A stretch of 64,000 nucleotides of DNA from Thiothrix caldifontis (GTDB lineage: Bacteria; Pseudomonadota; Gammaproteobacteria; Thiotrichales; Thiotrichaceae), in assembly GCF_900107695.1 (NCBI RefSeq), contig NZ_FNQP01000013.1:1-64000 (forward strand). Reading direction: 5' to 3'. Shown here piece by piece: positions 27,940 to 37,972 of the stretch. The position numbers and the translations under genes were made by a program. Each line of letters opens with the position of its first letter. Position 1 is the stretch's first letter. The notes below the pieces were generated by a model that saw nothing but the letters and a program-made list of their open reading frames with translations, had not been told where the DNA came from and did no database searches.

Positions 27940-28854
27940 TTATTCTTTGCCTTTACCACTACCTTTGTTGGAGCAACCAACAGTAGTGGCTGAATCACCT
28001 TTGCCGCCGCCGTAGCTGCCGCTTGAATCACCTTTGCTGCCGCTGTTGTGACTGCTAGAAGGTGAATCGCCTTTGCTACCGCTGTTGTGACTGCCAGCGG
28101 CGGCATCGCTTTTGCCGCCGAAGCCAAAGCCAGTGTCGCCTTTATCGCCCTTGCTACCGCCGCCGACAGAGTGATCACCCTTGTCGCTCTTGCTGCCACC
28201 GCCGACAGAGTGATCACCTTTGTCGCTCTTGCTGCCACCGGCAGAACCAGTATTATCGCTACCACCCGTTGAGGTGCTGCCACCATGTCCACTACCGCCA
28301 ACATTGCCACCATGACCGGTAGAAGTGCCGCCCGTTGAGCCGGAGTTATTGCCTACACCACAGCCGCCCTGACTGTTACCACCATGACCACCGCTACCGT
28401 GCGTTTGACCGCCAGCCGCATCGCCTTTGCTGCCACCGCCAGTGTTGTTAACCGCCCCGCCGCCGTTGCCTTCGCTGCCACCCAGGGAACCTGCACCGCC
28501 CGCGCTGCCTTCACTGCCACTGGTGGAGCCAGTGTTGCCAGCGTGACCACCACCTGCGCAACCTGAACCGCTACCACCCGCAGAACCACCACCTTGACCA
28601 CCTTCAGCTTGGGAGCCACCTTCGGAGCCACCACCTTTCAGGGTTTTCAGAAATTGTTCAATCAAGGCAACTAACTTGGAAATATCCATATCTCCGGCTG
28701 CGCCTTGCTCGGAACCTTGCATACTTTTATTAAAGCTTTCTGTGGCTTTGGCACTCGGTTGCGTATTACTGGTTGAGGTGGTGCTGGAAAGATCTTGCGA
28801 GTTGAGACTGTTGCTGTAATTGCTTGCCCCATATCCACTATTAATGTATGTCAT
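27940..28854 (-). CDS. Gly/Ser/Asn-rich low-complexity protein with SKGD-type repeats
   Basis: The Met at 28854 is the likely start, with AAGGAG 7 bases upstream. Of its 304 residues, the first 85 are Ser/Asn/Gln-rich with one amphipathic helix (ISKLVALIEQFLKTLKGGG). The rest is a Gly/Ser/His/Asn stretch with repeats such as GGGSKSDKGDHSV (about three copies) and SHNSGSKGDS (two copies), ending in a Lys-rich tail. No signal peptide is visible. No family was recognised; it could be an intrinsically disordered, matrix or condensate-forming protein. Open frames on the opposite strand are composition shadows. Confidence 0.7.
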   Translation of the reverse strand: MTYINSGYGASNYSNSLNSQDLSSTTSTSNTQPSAKATESFNKSMQGSEQGAAGDMDISKLVALIEQFLKTLKGGGSEGGSQAEGGQGGGSAGGSGSGCAGGGHAGNTGSTSGSEGSAGGAGSLGGSEGNGGGAVNNTGGGSKGDAAGGQTHGSGGHGGNSQGGCGVGNNSGSTGGTSTGHGGNVGGSGHGGSTSTGGSDNTGSAGGSKSDKGDHSVGGGSKSDKGDHSVGGGSKGDKGDTGFGFGGKSDAAAGSHNSGSKGDSPSSSHNSGSKGDSSGSYGGGKGDSATTVGCSNKGSGKGKE

Positions 28855-29153
28855 GACTAATCTCCTTGTCATTATGCAATGAAGGCTGCTGTCAATCAGC
28901 GACCTGTTTGGATGATGTGTAATATGAACAGAAACACTCAGTAATACTCCACACCACATGTTTTTATAGTAATTAATAATGCTCAAGTGTTTGGTAAGTA
29001 AAATCCCAGCGATGGTGATTTGCTGATGAGTGGTATTATTTGCCTATTCAATGGAAATTTTGGGTGAGGTGTCCAATGTTTTTGCCAGCGTAGCGGTATC
29101 ATCTGCTATTCTTTGGCTATGAATAGCTTTTACGATTTTTAACATTTTAATTT

Positions 29154-29492
29154 ATGAACATGACACGTATTTTATTCTGGGGTCTTGGCTTACTGGCTTT
29201 CGTTTTGTTTATTCGTCTGTGGGTAGGCCCTGCCAGTTACCCTGACATTCGGCGTCTGGAGCAACAGATTGAGCAGCAGAATGCTGCAAATGACGAGCAG
29301 GCCGAAATCAAGCGCAAGTTGCAAATGGATGTTGTCGGTTTATCCAAAGACGATGAGGCGGTTGAGGAACACGCCCGCAGTGAACTCGGCATGGTACGCC
29401 AAGGTGAAACGTTTTATCAGGTCATCCTGAAATCCGATCCAGTAGCCACGCTGCCCGTGTCACAAGCTAAGGCGGCTCCTAATGTCGAATAA
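29154..29492 (+). CDS. ftsB: Cell division protein FtsB
   Basis: The 112-residue protein has one N-terminal membrane helix (about 5-25) followed by a coiled coil (RRLEQQIEQQNAANDEQAE) and the conserved EEHARSELGMVRQGETFYQ segment. FtsB joins FtsL and FtsQ in the divisome and is inserted with its coiled coil in the periplasm. The ATG at 29160 is an equally possible start. The stop overlaps the ispD start, the usual gammaproteobacterial ftsB-ispD arrangement. Confidence 0.93.
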   Translation: MNMTRILFWGLGLLAFVLFIRLWVGPASYPDIRRLEQQIEQQNAANDEQAEIKRKLQMDVVGLSKDDEAVEEHARSELGMVRQGETFYQVILKSDPVATLPVSQAKAAPNVE

Positions 29493-30198
29493 GATTTGGG
29501 TTGTAATCCCCGCTGCTGGCGTTGGTGTGCGCATGCAAGCTGATCGCCCTAAGCAATACCTGCCTTTAGTTGAAAAAACCGTTATTGAGCATACCCTTGA
29601 GTGTTTTGTAGGACATCCGGCCGTTGCGGGGATAGTGGTCGCCGTCAGTGACGGTGACCCCTTTTGGGCAGAACTCATGGCAACAACACTGGCTACGCAG
29701 CGCAACCTTTATACTGCCCCTGGCGGACGGGAAAGGGCTGATTCTGTATTGAATGCTTTGACTTATCTAACAGATACCCTGCACATTCCTCCCGAAACAG
29801 GGGTGTTGGTACATGATGCCGCCCGCCCTTGCCTAAGTCGCCAAGACTTGAATAAATTGTTGGCAGCAGGATATATGGAGGCTGCCGGTGCGATTCTGGC
29901 TGTACCGGTGCGTGACACCATGAAACGTGCGCAAGCCGATGGTGCACACATTTCCCACACCGAAGAGCGCAATGGTTTGTGGCACGCCCTTACCCCACAA
30001 ATGGCAACCTTGGGCGTATTGCAAGCAGCATTAGCGGATGCTTGGCAAAAAGGCTTGGCTGTTACCGATGAAGCTTCGGCGCTGGAGTATGCGGGGTTGC
30101 ATCCTATTTTGGTGGAAGGTGATGCCCGTAATATTAAGATTACCCGCCCGGCCGATTTAGCGTTGGCTACTTTTTTTCTGAGAGACGTTGCGGGCTAA
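29482..30198 (+). CDS. ispD: 2-C-methyl-D-erythritol 4-phosphate cytidylyltransferase
   Basis: The 238-residue enzyme transfers CMP from CTP to methylerythritol phosphate in the non-mevalonate isoprenoid pathway. Motifs: IPAAGVGVRMQADRPKQYL (CTP loop), the GGRERADSVLNAL segment, VHDAARPC, and NIKITRPADLALA at the end. Overlaps ftsB by 11 bases. Its usual neighbour ispF does not follow; a hairpin and the convergent glcDEF operon do. Confidence 0.96.
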   Translation: MSNKIWVVIPAAGVGVRMQADRPKQYLPLVEKTVIEHTLECFVGHPAVAGIVVAVSDGDPFWAELMATTLATQRNLYTAPGGRERADSVLNALTYLTDTLHIPPETGVLVHDAARPCLSRQDLNKLLAAGYMEAAGAILAVPVRDTMKRAQADGAHISHTEERNGLWHALTPQMATLGVLQAALADAWQKGLAVTDEASALEYAGLHPILVEGDARNIKITRPADLALATFFLRDVAG

Positions 30199-30200
30199 TG

Positions 30201-30226
30201 TAAAAAAGCCCCGCATTGCACGGGGC
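30201..30226 (-). terminator. Intrinsic terminator for the glcDEF operon
   Basis: On the minus strand GCCCCG pairs with CGGGGC around a 7-base loop and is followed by TTTTTTA. It lies between ispD and the glcF stop. The plus strand lacks a T run, so it chiefly ends minus-strand transcription. Confidence 0.75.
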
Positions 30227-30336
30227 CTCCCTTTCCAATGATGCTTACTTAAACAACAAGTAGAGCCTCATTTCACCGACACTGCATGATGCTGTGCATG
30301 AGTATAAAGTGAGTCGTTGCAAATGTCAGTTTGGTT

Positions 30337-31575
30337 TTATGAATTTGTTTTATCGAGCAAATGAATCCAGTGCATTACCGGTAAGTCGCTACCTTCCTGC
30401 AAATGTGTTTGGCAACCGATATTGGCGGTGACAATCATTTCTGGTGCGTTTGCGGTCAAATTAGCCAATTTATTGTGGCGCAGTTGCTGGGAGAGTTCCG
30501 GCTGTAAAATTGAATATGTACCCGCTGAACCGCAACACAGGTGCTCATCTGCTACGGGCGTTAAGACATAACCACAATCGGTGAGAATGTTTTCGACCAC
30601 GCCGCGAATTTTTTGCCCGTGTTGCAGTGTACAAGGTGGATGCCATGCAATGCGGGTGGCTTGGCTAGGAGCCAATTGCTGGTAATTTTCTTTGGCGATG
30701 ATTTCGGCAATGTCCTTGCACAAATGGGAAATACGCTCGGCTTTGATGGCGTATTCTGGGTCATGGCGCAAGTGATGCGCGTATTCTTTCACCATAACAC
30801 CACAACCACTAGCGGTGGTGACAATGGCTTCCACTGCACCTTCTTTGCGATACAAATAAGGCCACCACGCGTCAATATTACGCCTCATGTAGTCTAAGGC
30901 AGCCTCCGGTGCGCCTAAGTGTTGGCTGATAGCACCGCAACAGCCTGCTTTTGGAGCCGTTACTAAGCTGACGCCTAATTTATCCAATACCCGGGCAGTA
31001 GCAGCATTGATGTCGGGGGAAAGTGCCGGTTGTACGCAGCCATCCAGTACTAATATCCAGCGGTTGTGGCGTGCTTTGGGCCAATCGCCTGCGGGGCGTG
31101 GAGCAGTAATTTTGCTGGCTAGTTTGTCTGGCAACAAAGGTTTAAAGGTGCGTCCCAGCTTCAAACCTAAACCAAACAAGTTGGTTTTGGGTAAGTAGGT
31201 ACGCAGGCGCTTACGCAGGGTTCTGTCCGCACGTTCACGTCCAGCATGTTCTTCAGCGAGATGCCGCCCAATGTCCAACAGTTTGCCGTACTCCACGCCA
31301 GAGGGGCAAGTGGTTTCGCAACTGCGGCACAGCAGGCAGCGATCAAGATGTTGCAGCGTTTTGCGCCCACTGTCTGGGGTGTTTTCCAGATTGCCTTCCA
31401 TCAATTGTTTGATGAGGTAAATACGCCCGCGTGGGCCATCGTTTTCATCGCCAAGCAATTGATACGTCGGGCAGGTTGCATTGCAAAAGCCACAGTGTAC
31501 GCAACGGCGTAAAATATCTTCGGCGACTTTGCCAGCCGAGGTGTGCCGCAGTGCGGAGAGTATCTGGGTTTGCAT
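30337..31575 (-). CDS. glcF: Glycolate oxidase iron-sulfur subunit
   Basis: The 412-residue protein carries two [4Fe-4S] motifs at the N-terminus, CVHCGFCNATCPTY and CLLCRSCETTCPSG, and two Cys-rich CCG-type domains later (AGCCGAISQHL and HLCCGSAGTYS). It passes electrons from the flavin subunits to the respiratory chain during oxidation of glycolate to glyoxylate. It is the last gene of glcD-glcE-glcF; its start abuts the glcE stop. Confidence 0.95.
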   Translation of the reverse strand: MQTQILSALRHTSAGKVAEDILRRCVHCGFCNATCPTYQLLGDENDGPRGRIYLIKQLMEGNLENTPDSGRKTLQHLDRCLLCRSCETTCPSGVEYGKLLDIGRHLAEEHAGRERADRTLRKRLRTYLPKTNLFGLGLKLGRTFKPLLPDKLASKITAPRPAGDWPKARHNRWILVLDGCVQPALSPDINAATARVLDKLGVSLVTAPKAGCCGAISQHLGAPEAALDYMRRNIDAWWPYLYRKEGAVEAIVTTASGCGVMVKEYAHHLRHDPEYAIKAERISHLCKDIAEIIAKENYQQLAPSQATRIAWHPPCTLQHGQKIRGVVENILTDCGYVLTPVADEHLCCGSAGTYSILQPELSQQLRHNKLANLTANAPEMIVTANIGCQTHLQEGSDLPVMHWIHLLDKTNS

Positions 31576-32648
31576 TACCAGTCCTTGTACATTCGACCAG
31601 GGTTGAAAATACCGTGCGGATCCAGCGCTTGTTTCAAGCGCTGTTGCACATTGCGTAGATTATCGGCGAGTGGATGGAAGGGGTTAACCCCCGGCAAACT
31701 GCCGCGATACACTGTGGCGTGACCGTCGCCTTTGTGTGCAATGTTGCGGATCAGGTTGACCGGAATATTGGTGTAGACCCAGCGTTGTGAGCCACCCCAT
31801 TCCACCAAGGAGTTGCCTTCCAGACGACTGATGACGTTGGTGGCAGGCGGGAAAGATAAACGCCACAACGGGCGGTCGTATTGCTGGAAAAATTCGTGGG
31901 TTTGGTTGCGCAAGGCTAACCAGAATTCATCGGCATTATTAATCGCTTCGCCACCAATTTTACGGTGTGAGGCAAATACATGACTGGGTACGCCACTCAG
32001 CCGCAGGTAGAGGCAACCGTCAAAATAACAAGTGGCGCTCAACGGAAAAGTGGAGCGGCGCATGGTGGTGGTTAACTCAAACGCTTCTTCGCTGGGCATT
32101 TCCAGCGCTAGGGTCAGTTCGGTAACGGGGCGCGGCATGACTTTCAGGGAAACTTCCAGAATGACCCCAAGTGTTCCCATAGAGCCGGTAATCAATCGCG
32201 AAATGTCGTAACCCGCAACGTTTTTCATGACTTGCCCGCCAAAGCTTGCCACTTTGCCGTAGCCAGTGATTAGCTTCACGCCTAATACATGGTCACGCAC
32301 CGAACCTGCCCAAGGGCGGGCGGGGCCGGATAAACCCGCAGCGACTACGCCACCGATGGTAGAGGTTGCGCTGAAGCAGGGTGGTTCAAATGCCAGTTTT
32401 TGCCCATTGGCAGCAAGCAAAGCTTCAATGTCTTGCAAGCGCGTCCCCGCGCGGGCGGTGATACACAACTCCGATGGCTCGTAAGCCATCACGCCTGTAT
32501 GGGGGGAAACGTGTAAGGCGGTGCCTTGGGTTTCGTTGCCGTAAAAGGCTTTACTGCCACCGCCGATGATGGTTAACGGTTGGTTTGCAGCAATCCCTGC
32601 TACGACCTGTTCTTGCAATGTTGAGGTTATATCGTTATCAGCAATCAT
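31575..32648 (-). CDS. glcE: Glycolate oxidase FAD-binding subunit GlcE
   Basis: The 357-residue protein has a VAO/PCMH-type FAD-binding domain (LTIIGGGSKAFYG, STIGGVVAAGLSGPARPW, DHVLGVKLITGYGKV, MKNVAGYDISRLITGSMGTLG) and a shortened C-terminal part, as usual for GlcE compared with GlcD. It works with GlcD and GlcF at the membrane. One-base overlap with glcF and a 12-base gap from glcD. Confidence 0.95.
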   Translation of the reverse strand: MIADNDITSTLQEQVVAGIAANQPLTIIGGGSKAFYGNETQGTALHVSPHTGVMAYEPSELCITARAGTRLQDIEALLAANGQKLAFEPPCFSATSTIGGVVAAGLSGPARPWAGSVRDHVLGVKLITGYGKVASFGGQVMKNVAGYDISRLITGSMGTLGVILEVSLKVMPRPVTELTLALEMPSEEAFELTTTMRRSTFPLSATCYFDGCLYLRLSGVPSHVFASHRKIGGEAINNADEFWLALRNQTHEFFQQYDRPLWRLSFPPATNVISRLEGNSLVEWGGSQRWVYTNIPVNLIRNIAHKGDGHATVYRGSLPGVNPFHPLADNLRNVQQRLKQALDPHGIFNPGRMYKDW

Positions 32649-32660
32649 ATCAGGCCCGAA

Positions 32661-34130
32661 TCAAAATCTTGGCAGTTCAGGGTGGGAAAGCTGCCCGTGA
32701 TGGACATGCATTGCACCCAGTTCTGCGCAACGGTGCAAGGTAGGGACAGCTTTTCCGGGGTTTAGTAATTCGTCAGGGTCGAATGCACGTTTGACAGCGT
32801 GGAAGACTTCGAGTTCTGCTTCGCCAAATTGCACACACATCGAGTCCAGCTTTTCATGCCCAACGCCGTGTTCGCCCGTAATAGAGCCGCCCACTTTAAC
32901 ACATAATTCCAGAATATCGGCACCGAAACGTTCGGCTTTTTCCAATTCACCAGTGCGATTGGCATCGTAAAGAATCAAGGGATGTAAATTACCATCACCC
33001 GCGTGGAACACATTCGCAACCCCTAAGCCGTATTGCTGCGAATAGTCATTAATTTTGTTCAATACATGCGCCAGATGTTTGCGGGGAATCGTGCCATCCA
33101 TGCAGTAATAATCGGGGGAGATACGCCCCACGGCAGGGAAAGCGGCTTTGCGCCCCGCCCACAAACGCGCCCGTTCAGCAGCAGTTTTGGCAATGTGAAT
33201 CGTGCCTGCTCGGTGATTTTTGAGAATGGCACTGACACGGGCGACTTGTTCGCTGACTTCATCTTCGGTGCCATCAAGTTCACACAGCAAAATGGCGTTG
33301 GCGTCGATGGGGTAGCCTGCGTGGATGAAATCTTCGGCGGCACGAATCGCGGGGTTATCCATCATCTCTAATCCAGCGGGAATAATGCCTTTGCTGATAA
33401 TCGCTGCCACGGCATCACCGGCATCATTCACCGCTGCGAAATCTGCCATTAACACCTGCACCGTATCGGGTTTTACAGTGAGTCTGACCAATACTTCGAC
33501 GACCACCCCCAACATGCCTTCCGAGCCGGTCAGCAATGCCAGTAAATCGTAGCCGGGGGTGTCTTGGCGGTCATTGCCGATGGTCATGAGTTCGCCGTCA
33601 ATGGTGACGAGTTGAATTTCGAGAATATTGTGTACCGTCAAACCGTATTTCAGGCAATGCACCCCGCCTGAATTTTCCGCCACATTCCCGCCAATCGAGC
33701 AGGCAATTTGTGACGATGGGTCGGGGGCGTAAAATAGTCCTAGATGGTCCACTGCTTGGCTGATAGCGAGGTTGCGCACCCCCGGTTGGACACGCGCGTG
33801 CAGATTGGCAGTGTCGATTTCCAAAATTTGTTTGAAACGCGCAAGGCTGAGGACAATTCCACCTTCATGGGGCAAAGCACCCCCCGATAAACCGGTGCCA
33901 GCACCGCGTGCCACGACGGGTACTTTTAAGCGCGAGCACGTTTTGAGGATCAGTTGCACTTGTTCGGTCGTAGTGGGTAATACCACTGCGAGGGGCAAAT
34001 GCCGATAAGCAGTTAATCCATCACACTCATAAGGATGCAGATCTTCCTTTGCGGTGAGAATGGCTTCTTCCGGCAGAATATCTTTCAGTTGCTGAAGCAA
34101 CGCAGGGTTTGGGGTTGTAGCAGTGTTCAC
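32661..34130 (-). CDS. glcD: Glycolate oxidase catalytic subunit GlcD
   Basis: The 489-residue flavoprotein has the FAD domain (VPVVARGAGTGLSGGALPHEGG, PDPSSQIACSIGGNVAENSGG) and the FAD-oxidase C domain with FHAGDGNLHPLIL and GSITGEHGVGHEK. It oxidises glycolate, the product of phosphoglycolate salvage expected in an organism fixing CO2 by the Calvin cycle. It leads the glc operon, divergent from the EamA transporter; no glcC-type regulator is seen nearby. Confidence 0.96.
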   Translation of the reverse strand: MNTATTPNPALLQQLKDILPEEAILTAKEDLHPYECDGLTAYRHLPLAVVLPTTTEQVQLILKTCSRLKVPVVARGAGTGLSGGALPHEGGIVLSLARFKQILEIDTANLHARVQPGVRNLAISQAVDHLGLFYAPDPSSQIACSIGGNVAENSGGVHCLKYGLTVHNILEIQLVTIDGELMTIGNDRQDTPGYDLLALLTGSEGMLGVVVEVLVRLTVKPDTVQVLMADFAAVNDAGDAVAAIISKGIIPAGLEMMDNPAIRAAEDFIHAGYPIDANAILLCELDGTEDEVSEQVARVSAILKNHRAGTIHIAKTAAERARLWAGRKAAFPAVGRISPDYYCMDGTIPRKHLAHVLNKINDYSQQYGLGVANVFHAGDGNLHPLILYDANRTGELEKAERFGADILELCVKVGGSITGEHGVGHEKLDSMCVQFGEAELEVFHAVKRAFDPDELLNPGKAVPTLHRCAELGAMHVHHGQLSHPELPRF

Positions 34131-34280
34131 TGAATCTTCTGGCCTTGTGGTAATGTGGTACTACTGTAGCGTACTTCCAACAGAAAATTAATTTTAGCGG
34201 AATCTTTGAGGAATTGAGAAGTATCTGACTGGTGGTGGCAGGGAATGCGGTGAGATAGACCATCGACTATACTGCGGCGG

Positions 34281-35180
34281 ATGCAAACTTCATTTCTTGA
34301 CCGTTTCTCTCCCTATTTATTGTTGGTGCTAACGATTCTGTTCTGGGCGGGTAATTTTAATTTGGCACGGGCGATTCATGCGGATGTGCCGCCGTTGGGC
34401 TTGTCGTTTTGGCGTTGGGCGGTGGCTGCGTTGCTGTTATTGCCGTTTGCGTGGGGTTCGATGCGGGCGGCGTTGCCGTTGGTGCGTGAACATTGGCGCT
34501 TGGTGCTGGCGTTAGCGGTGTTGGGGATCGCGGGTTTCAACAGTTTGGTGTATGTCGGCTTGCAAACGACGACAGCGACCAATGGGGTGTTGCTGCAATC
34601 GGTTACGCCAATCACGATGATTTTGCTGGCGGGATTGGTGTTGCAGGAAAAAAGTACGCTGGCGCAATGGCTGGGGATTGGCGTTTCGTTAGTGGGCGTA
34701 TTGGTGATAATTACCAAGGCGGATTGGCAGGTATTGCAGCAGTTGGCGTTCAATCGCGGCGATATGTGGATTGTGTTGGCAACGCTGGATTGGTCGTTGT
34801 ACACGGTGTTGCTGCGCAAGTTGCCGGAAGGTTTGAAGGGAATGCCGATTCTGGGGTTTTCGATTACCTTGGGAGCGTTGGCGATTTTGCCGTTGTATGT
34901 GTATGAAAGTGTGACGTTTCAGACCATGCCGGTGACGGAGGTAAGCCTAGCGAGTATTGCGTATGTGGCGGTATTTCCGTCGTTATTGTCGTATATGTTC
35001 TGGAATCATGCGACGCAAAAGCTGGGGGTGAGCCGTACCGGGCAGTTCAGCCATTTGATGCCGGTGTTTGGGATTTTGTTGGCGACGTTGTTGTTAGGGG
35101 AGCGCTTGCAGTTTTACCATGTGGCAGGGATGATATTGGTCGTCGTAGGTTTGGTGCTGACAAACAGGAAAAGGATTTGA
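34281..35180 (+). CDS. EamA/DMT-family transporter
   Basis: The 299-residue protein has ten predicted membrane helices in two EamA repeats (starting [19 protein letters not shown] and [21 protein letters not shown]), ending with a positive tail. Drug/metabolite transporters of this type export amino acids or other small metabolites; substrate unknown. The downstream SEC-C gene starts 1 base after its stop, so they share a transcript. Confidence 0.9.
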   Translation: MQTSFLDRFSPYLLLVLTILFWAGNFNLARAIHADVPPLGLSFWRWAVAALLLLPFAWGSMRAALPLVREHWRLVLALAVLGIAGFNSLVYVGLQTTTATNGVLLQSVTPITMILLAGLVLQEKSTLAQWLGIGVSLVGVLVIITKADWQVLQQLAFNRGDMWIVLATLDWSLYTVLLRKLPEGLKGMPILGFSITLGALAILPLYVYESVTFQTMPVTEVSLASIAYVAVFPSLLSYMFWNHATQKLGVSRTGQFSHLMPVFGILLATLLLGERLQFYHVAGMILVVVGLVLTNRKRI

Positions 35181-35181
35181 C

Positions 35182-35982
35182 GTGGATAAGAAAAGTATTG
35201 TGAAAATTTTAGCCTCTCTCGGAGAGCCACCGGATAACAAGCCTTGGCGCGACTATTCCCGTTATGGTTTTACGGCGGCGGATGCGTCCACGCTGGTGGA
35301 GTTAGTGGCGGATAATAGTTTTTTGGAAAGCGAGAGGGAGGATTATTGGGTTCCGTTGCATTCTTGGCGGGCGTTGCTGCATTTGATGCCTGCGGGGTTG
35401 CATGAGCTGATCGGCATTTTCGACGTAGTGGCAGAAGACGATTGGGCGGTGGATGAAATTCCGACGGTGGTGGCTGCGGCTTGTGATGCGGCACTTGATC
35501 CGCTGTTGGATTATGTGTTGGATAAGCGTAACGACGAGTTCGCGATTCCGCTGGCGTTGCAGTGCTTGGTGGAAACAGGCAAGCGCCACAGCAAGTTGCG
35601 TAAGCCGGTGATTGAGCGGCTGGTGTATGCTTTGCAGCATTCGGCAGTGCGAGATTATGGTTTGCGCGGGTTGATCGTGGCGGAGTTGGTGGCGTTGCGG
35701 GCGGTGGAGGCGATGCCTGAGATTCGGCGAGCGTTTGCGGAAGATCAGGTGGATTGGACGGTCAGCGGTGATTTGGAGGATGTGGAACTGGGCATGGGGT
35801 TGCGCACGGAACGTGCTACACCACGCCATAACTACAAGGTCGAGCAGGACGACGCTGATGATGAAGACGAAGATGATGCGCAGTTGGTGGAGCAGGTGAT
35901 TCGTGCCGAGCCGAAGATTGGGCGCAATGAGCCTTGTCCCTGTGGTAGTGGTAAGAAGTATAAAAAATGTTGTATGCAGTAA
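35182..35982 (+). CDS. DUF1186-like protein with C-terminal SEC-C zinc motif
   Basis: Starts with GTG. The 266-residue protein has an alpha-helical repeat-like body (about 1-200, the DUF1186 type), an acidic linker (DADDEDEDD) and the SEC-C motif [18 protein letters not shown], which binds zinc through three Cys and one further Cys/His as in SecA. The role is unknown; SEC-C tails often mediate protein contacts. Follows the EamA gene with a 1-base gap and precedes dgkA by 12 bases. Confidence 0.82.
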   Translation: MDKKSIVKILASLGEPPDNKPWRDYSRYGFTAADASTLVELVADNSFLESEREDYWVPLHSWRALLHLMPAGLHELIGIFDVVAEDDWAVDEIPTVVAAACDAALDPLLDYVLDKRNDEFAIPLALQCLVETGKRHSKLRKPVIERLVYALQHSAVRDYGLRGLIVAELVALRAVEAMPEIRRAFAEDQVDWTVSGDLEDVELGMGLRTERATPRHNYKVEQDDADDEDEDDAQLVEQVIRAEPKIGRNEPCPCGSGKKYKKCCMQ

Positions 35983-35994
35983 GGAGTTATCAAC

Positions 35995-36354
35995 ATGGCT
36001 TACAGCGGTAACACCGGACTCACCCGTATCATCAAAGCAGCCCAATATTCATGGCAAGGTTTCTGTGCCGCCTACAAGCACGAGGAGGCGTTTCGGCAAG
36101 AAGTGTGGATTATGGCGATTGCTTTCCCACTCGCGTTGTGGTTAGGTGAAAATGGTGTGGAAAAGGCATTGATGATTGGTAGTGTTTTGCTGTTGCTGAT
36201 CGTGGAGTTGTTGAACTCTGCTGTTGAGGCTGTGGTTGATCGAACCGGGATGGAACGTCATAAACTCTCTGGTCGGGCGAAAGATATGGGGTCTGCTGCG
36301 GTAACAATCGCCATTCTTAATGTCGTTATCATTTGGGGATTCATGCTTTCTTGA
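35995..36354 (+). CDS. dgkA: Diacylglycerol kinase (prokaryotic type)
   Basis: The 119-residue integral membrane kinase recycles diacylglycerol to phosphatidic acid. Landmarks: the FCAAYKHEEAFRQE surface helix, three membrane helices and the catalytic signature ELLNSAVEAVVDR. Length is typical (E. coli 122). An AAGGAG ribosome site precedes the ATG. Its stop codon lies inside the FNR-like palindrome that precedes ccoN. Confidence 0.95.
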   Translation: MAYSGNTGLTRIIKAAQYSWQGFCAAYKHEEAFRQEVWIMAIAFPLALWLGENGVEKALMIGSVLLLLIVELLNSAVEAVVDRTGMERHKLSGRAKDMGSAAVTIAILNVVIIWGFMLS

Positions 36355-36364
36355 CCTAAGTCAA
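36351..36364. promoter_or_regulatory. FNR/ANR-like palindrome upstream of ccoNOQP
   Basis: TTGACCTAAGTCAA is a perfect 5-4-5 palindrome close to the FNR consensus (TTGAT-N4-ATCAA, with C/G in place of the inner T/A). It lies 145 bases before ccoN and overlaps the dgkA stop. Genes for cbb3 oxidase are commonly switched on by FNR-type regulators at low oxygen, so the position fits. The long distance to the start codon is the main doubt. Confidence 0.5.
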
Positions 36365-36509
36365 TTTGAGGGCATTAGACGCACCATGCCCAGCTTGAGT
36401 GCGTGTTTTCACACAGTATTAACGTTTTCTTATCCGGTTTTTTACTGTATGCTTGCCGCACATTACAGTGTTTTAATTTTTTCAATCTTGTTAATCCAGA
36501 GGGCAAACG

Positions 36510-37955
36510 ATGGCTCATAGTGCTGCACTCTCTTCAGAGCAATACAACTATGATATCGTGAAGAAATTCGCGATAGCTTCGATCATCTGGGGTATCCTCG
36601 GCATGACTGCCGGTGTGTATATCGCGTCAGAATTGGCTTGGCCTTTTCTGAACTTCGATATTGCCCAGATCACTTTCGGACGTTTACGTCCGTTACACAC
36701 CAGTGGTGTTATCTTCGGTTTCGGTGGTAATGCGCTGTTTGCGACTTCTTACTATGTAGTACAACGTACTTGCCAAGCCCGTTTGGCGGGTGGCACATTC
36801 TGGCCGAACTTCACCTTCTGGGGTTGGAATCTGTCCGTGCTTATTGCTGGTTTGCTCTATCTGCAAGGTTTCACGCAAGGCCGTGAATACGCTGAACCAG
36901 TGTGGTTTGTTGACTTAGCTATCGCGGTGGTTTGGGTTACTTATTTCCTGATCTTCACTGTTACCCTGATGAAACGTAACCAACCACACATTTATGTGGC
37001 TAACTGGTTCTACATGTCATTCATTTTGGCGACAGCACTGTTGCACATCTTCAATAACTTGGCGATGCCGATCAGCTTGACATCGCCAGTGTCTTACAGC
37101 TTGTTTTCTGGTGCGCAAGATGCGATGACGCAGTGGTGGTACGGTCACAACGCGGTGGGTTTCTTCCTGACAGCGGCGTTCTTGGGGATGATGTACTACT
37201 TCGTGCCTAAGCAAGCAGGTCGTCCGGTTTACTCTTACCGTTTGTCCATCATCCACTTCTGGGCGTTGAGCTTCATGTATATGTGGGTAGGTACTCACCA
37301 CCTGCACTGGACGGCGATCCCTGACTGGACTTCCACATTGGCAGCAACCTTCTCCATCATGCTGTTGATGCCATCGTGGGGTGGTATGATCAACGGTATC
37401 ATGACCCTTTCAGGTGCATGGGATAAACTGCGTACTGACCCTATCATGATGTTCATGATTACAGCGCTGTCTTTCTATGGTATGTCTACCTTTGAAGGCC
37501 CGATGATGTCTTTGAAGAGTGTTAACGCGCTGTCACATTACACTGACTGGACGGTTGGTCACGTTCACTCCGGCGCTCTGGGCTGGGTTGCGATGATCTC
37601 GATTGCGTCGTTCTACCACATGATTCCGCGTCTGTGGAATACCACACTTTACAGTATGCAATTGGTTTATACGCACTTCTTCTTAGCGACTATCGGTACT
37701 ATCCTGTACATCACTGCATTGTGGGTATCCGGTATCGGTCAAGGTTTAATGTTGCGTGCGTTTGATGAATACGGCAACTTGGCTTATACCTTCGTTGAAA
37801 CGGTTGCGTTCATGCATGGCCCATTGGTAGCACGTGCGGTAGGCGGCTTGTTCTTCTTGTCTGGTATGTTGTTGATGGCTTATAACATCTACATGACCAT
37901 TTCGCGTGCAAAACAGGAAGAAGGTGTTCCTGCGACTGCTGCTGCTAAAGCGTAA
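36510..37955 (+). CDS. ccoN: cbb3-type cytochrome c oxidase subunit I
   Basis: The 481-residue catalytic subunit has about 12 membrane helices and the haem/copper ligands of the family: the His of [46 protein letters not shown] (the His pair) and [13 protein letters not shown]. It reduces oxygen with high affinity and pumps protons. AGAGGG is the ribosome site. First gene of ccoNOQP, just behind the FNR-like box. Confidence 0.97.
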   Translation: MAHSAALSSEQYNYDIVKKFAIASIIWGILGMTAGVYIASELAWPFLNFDIAQITFGRLRPLHTSGVIFGFGGNALFATSYYVVQRTCQARLAGGTFWPNFTFWGWNLSVLIAGLLYLQGFTQGREYAEPVWFVDLAIAVVWVTYFLIFTVTLMKRNQPHIYVANWFYMSFILATALLHIFNNLAMPISLTSPVSYSLFSGAQDAMTQWWYGHNAVGFFLTAAFLGMMYYFVPKQAGRPVYSYRLSIIHFWALSFMYMWVGTHHLHWTAIPDWTSTLAATFSIMLLMPSWGGMINGIMTLSGAWDKLRTDPIMMFMITALSFYGMSTFEGPMMSLKSVNALSHYTDWTVGHVHSGALGWVAMISIASFYHMIPRLWNTTLYSMQLVYTHFFLATIGTILYITALWVSGIGQGLMLRAFDEYGNLAYTFVETVAFMHGPLVARAVGGLFFLSGMLLMAYNIYMTISRAKQEEGVPATAAAKA

Positions 37956-37972
37956 TCAGGGAGAGTTGAGAT

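Noticed and set aside
28062-28634. Open frames on both strands within the Gly/Ser-rich gene
   Set aside because: Low-complexity GC-rich repeats leave several frames open; only 27940-28854 has a good ribosome site and a sensible N-terminus.
34140-34180. A GlcC/FadR-type operator upstream of glcD
   Set aside because: Only imperfect TGGT-like pieces are visible; no convincing symmetric site.
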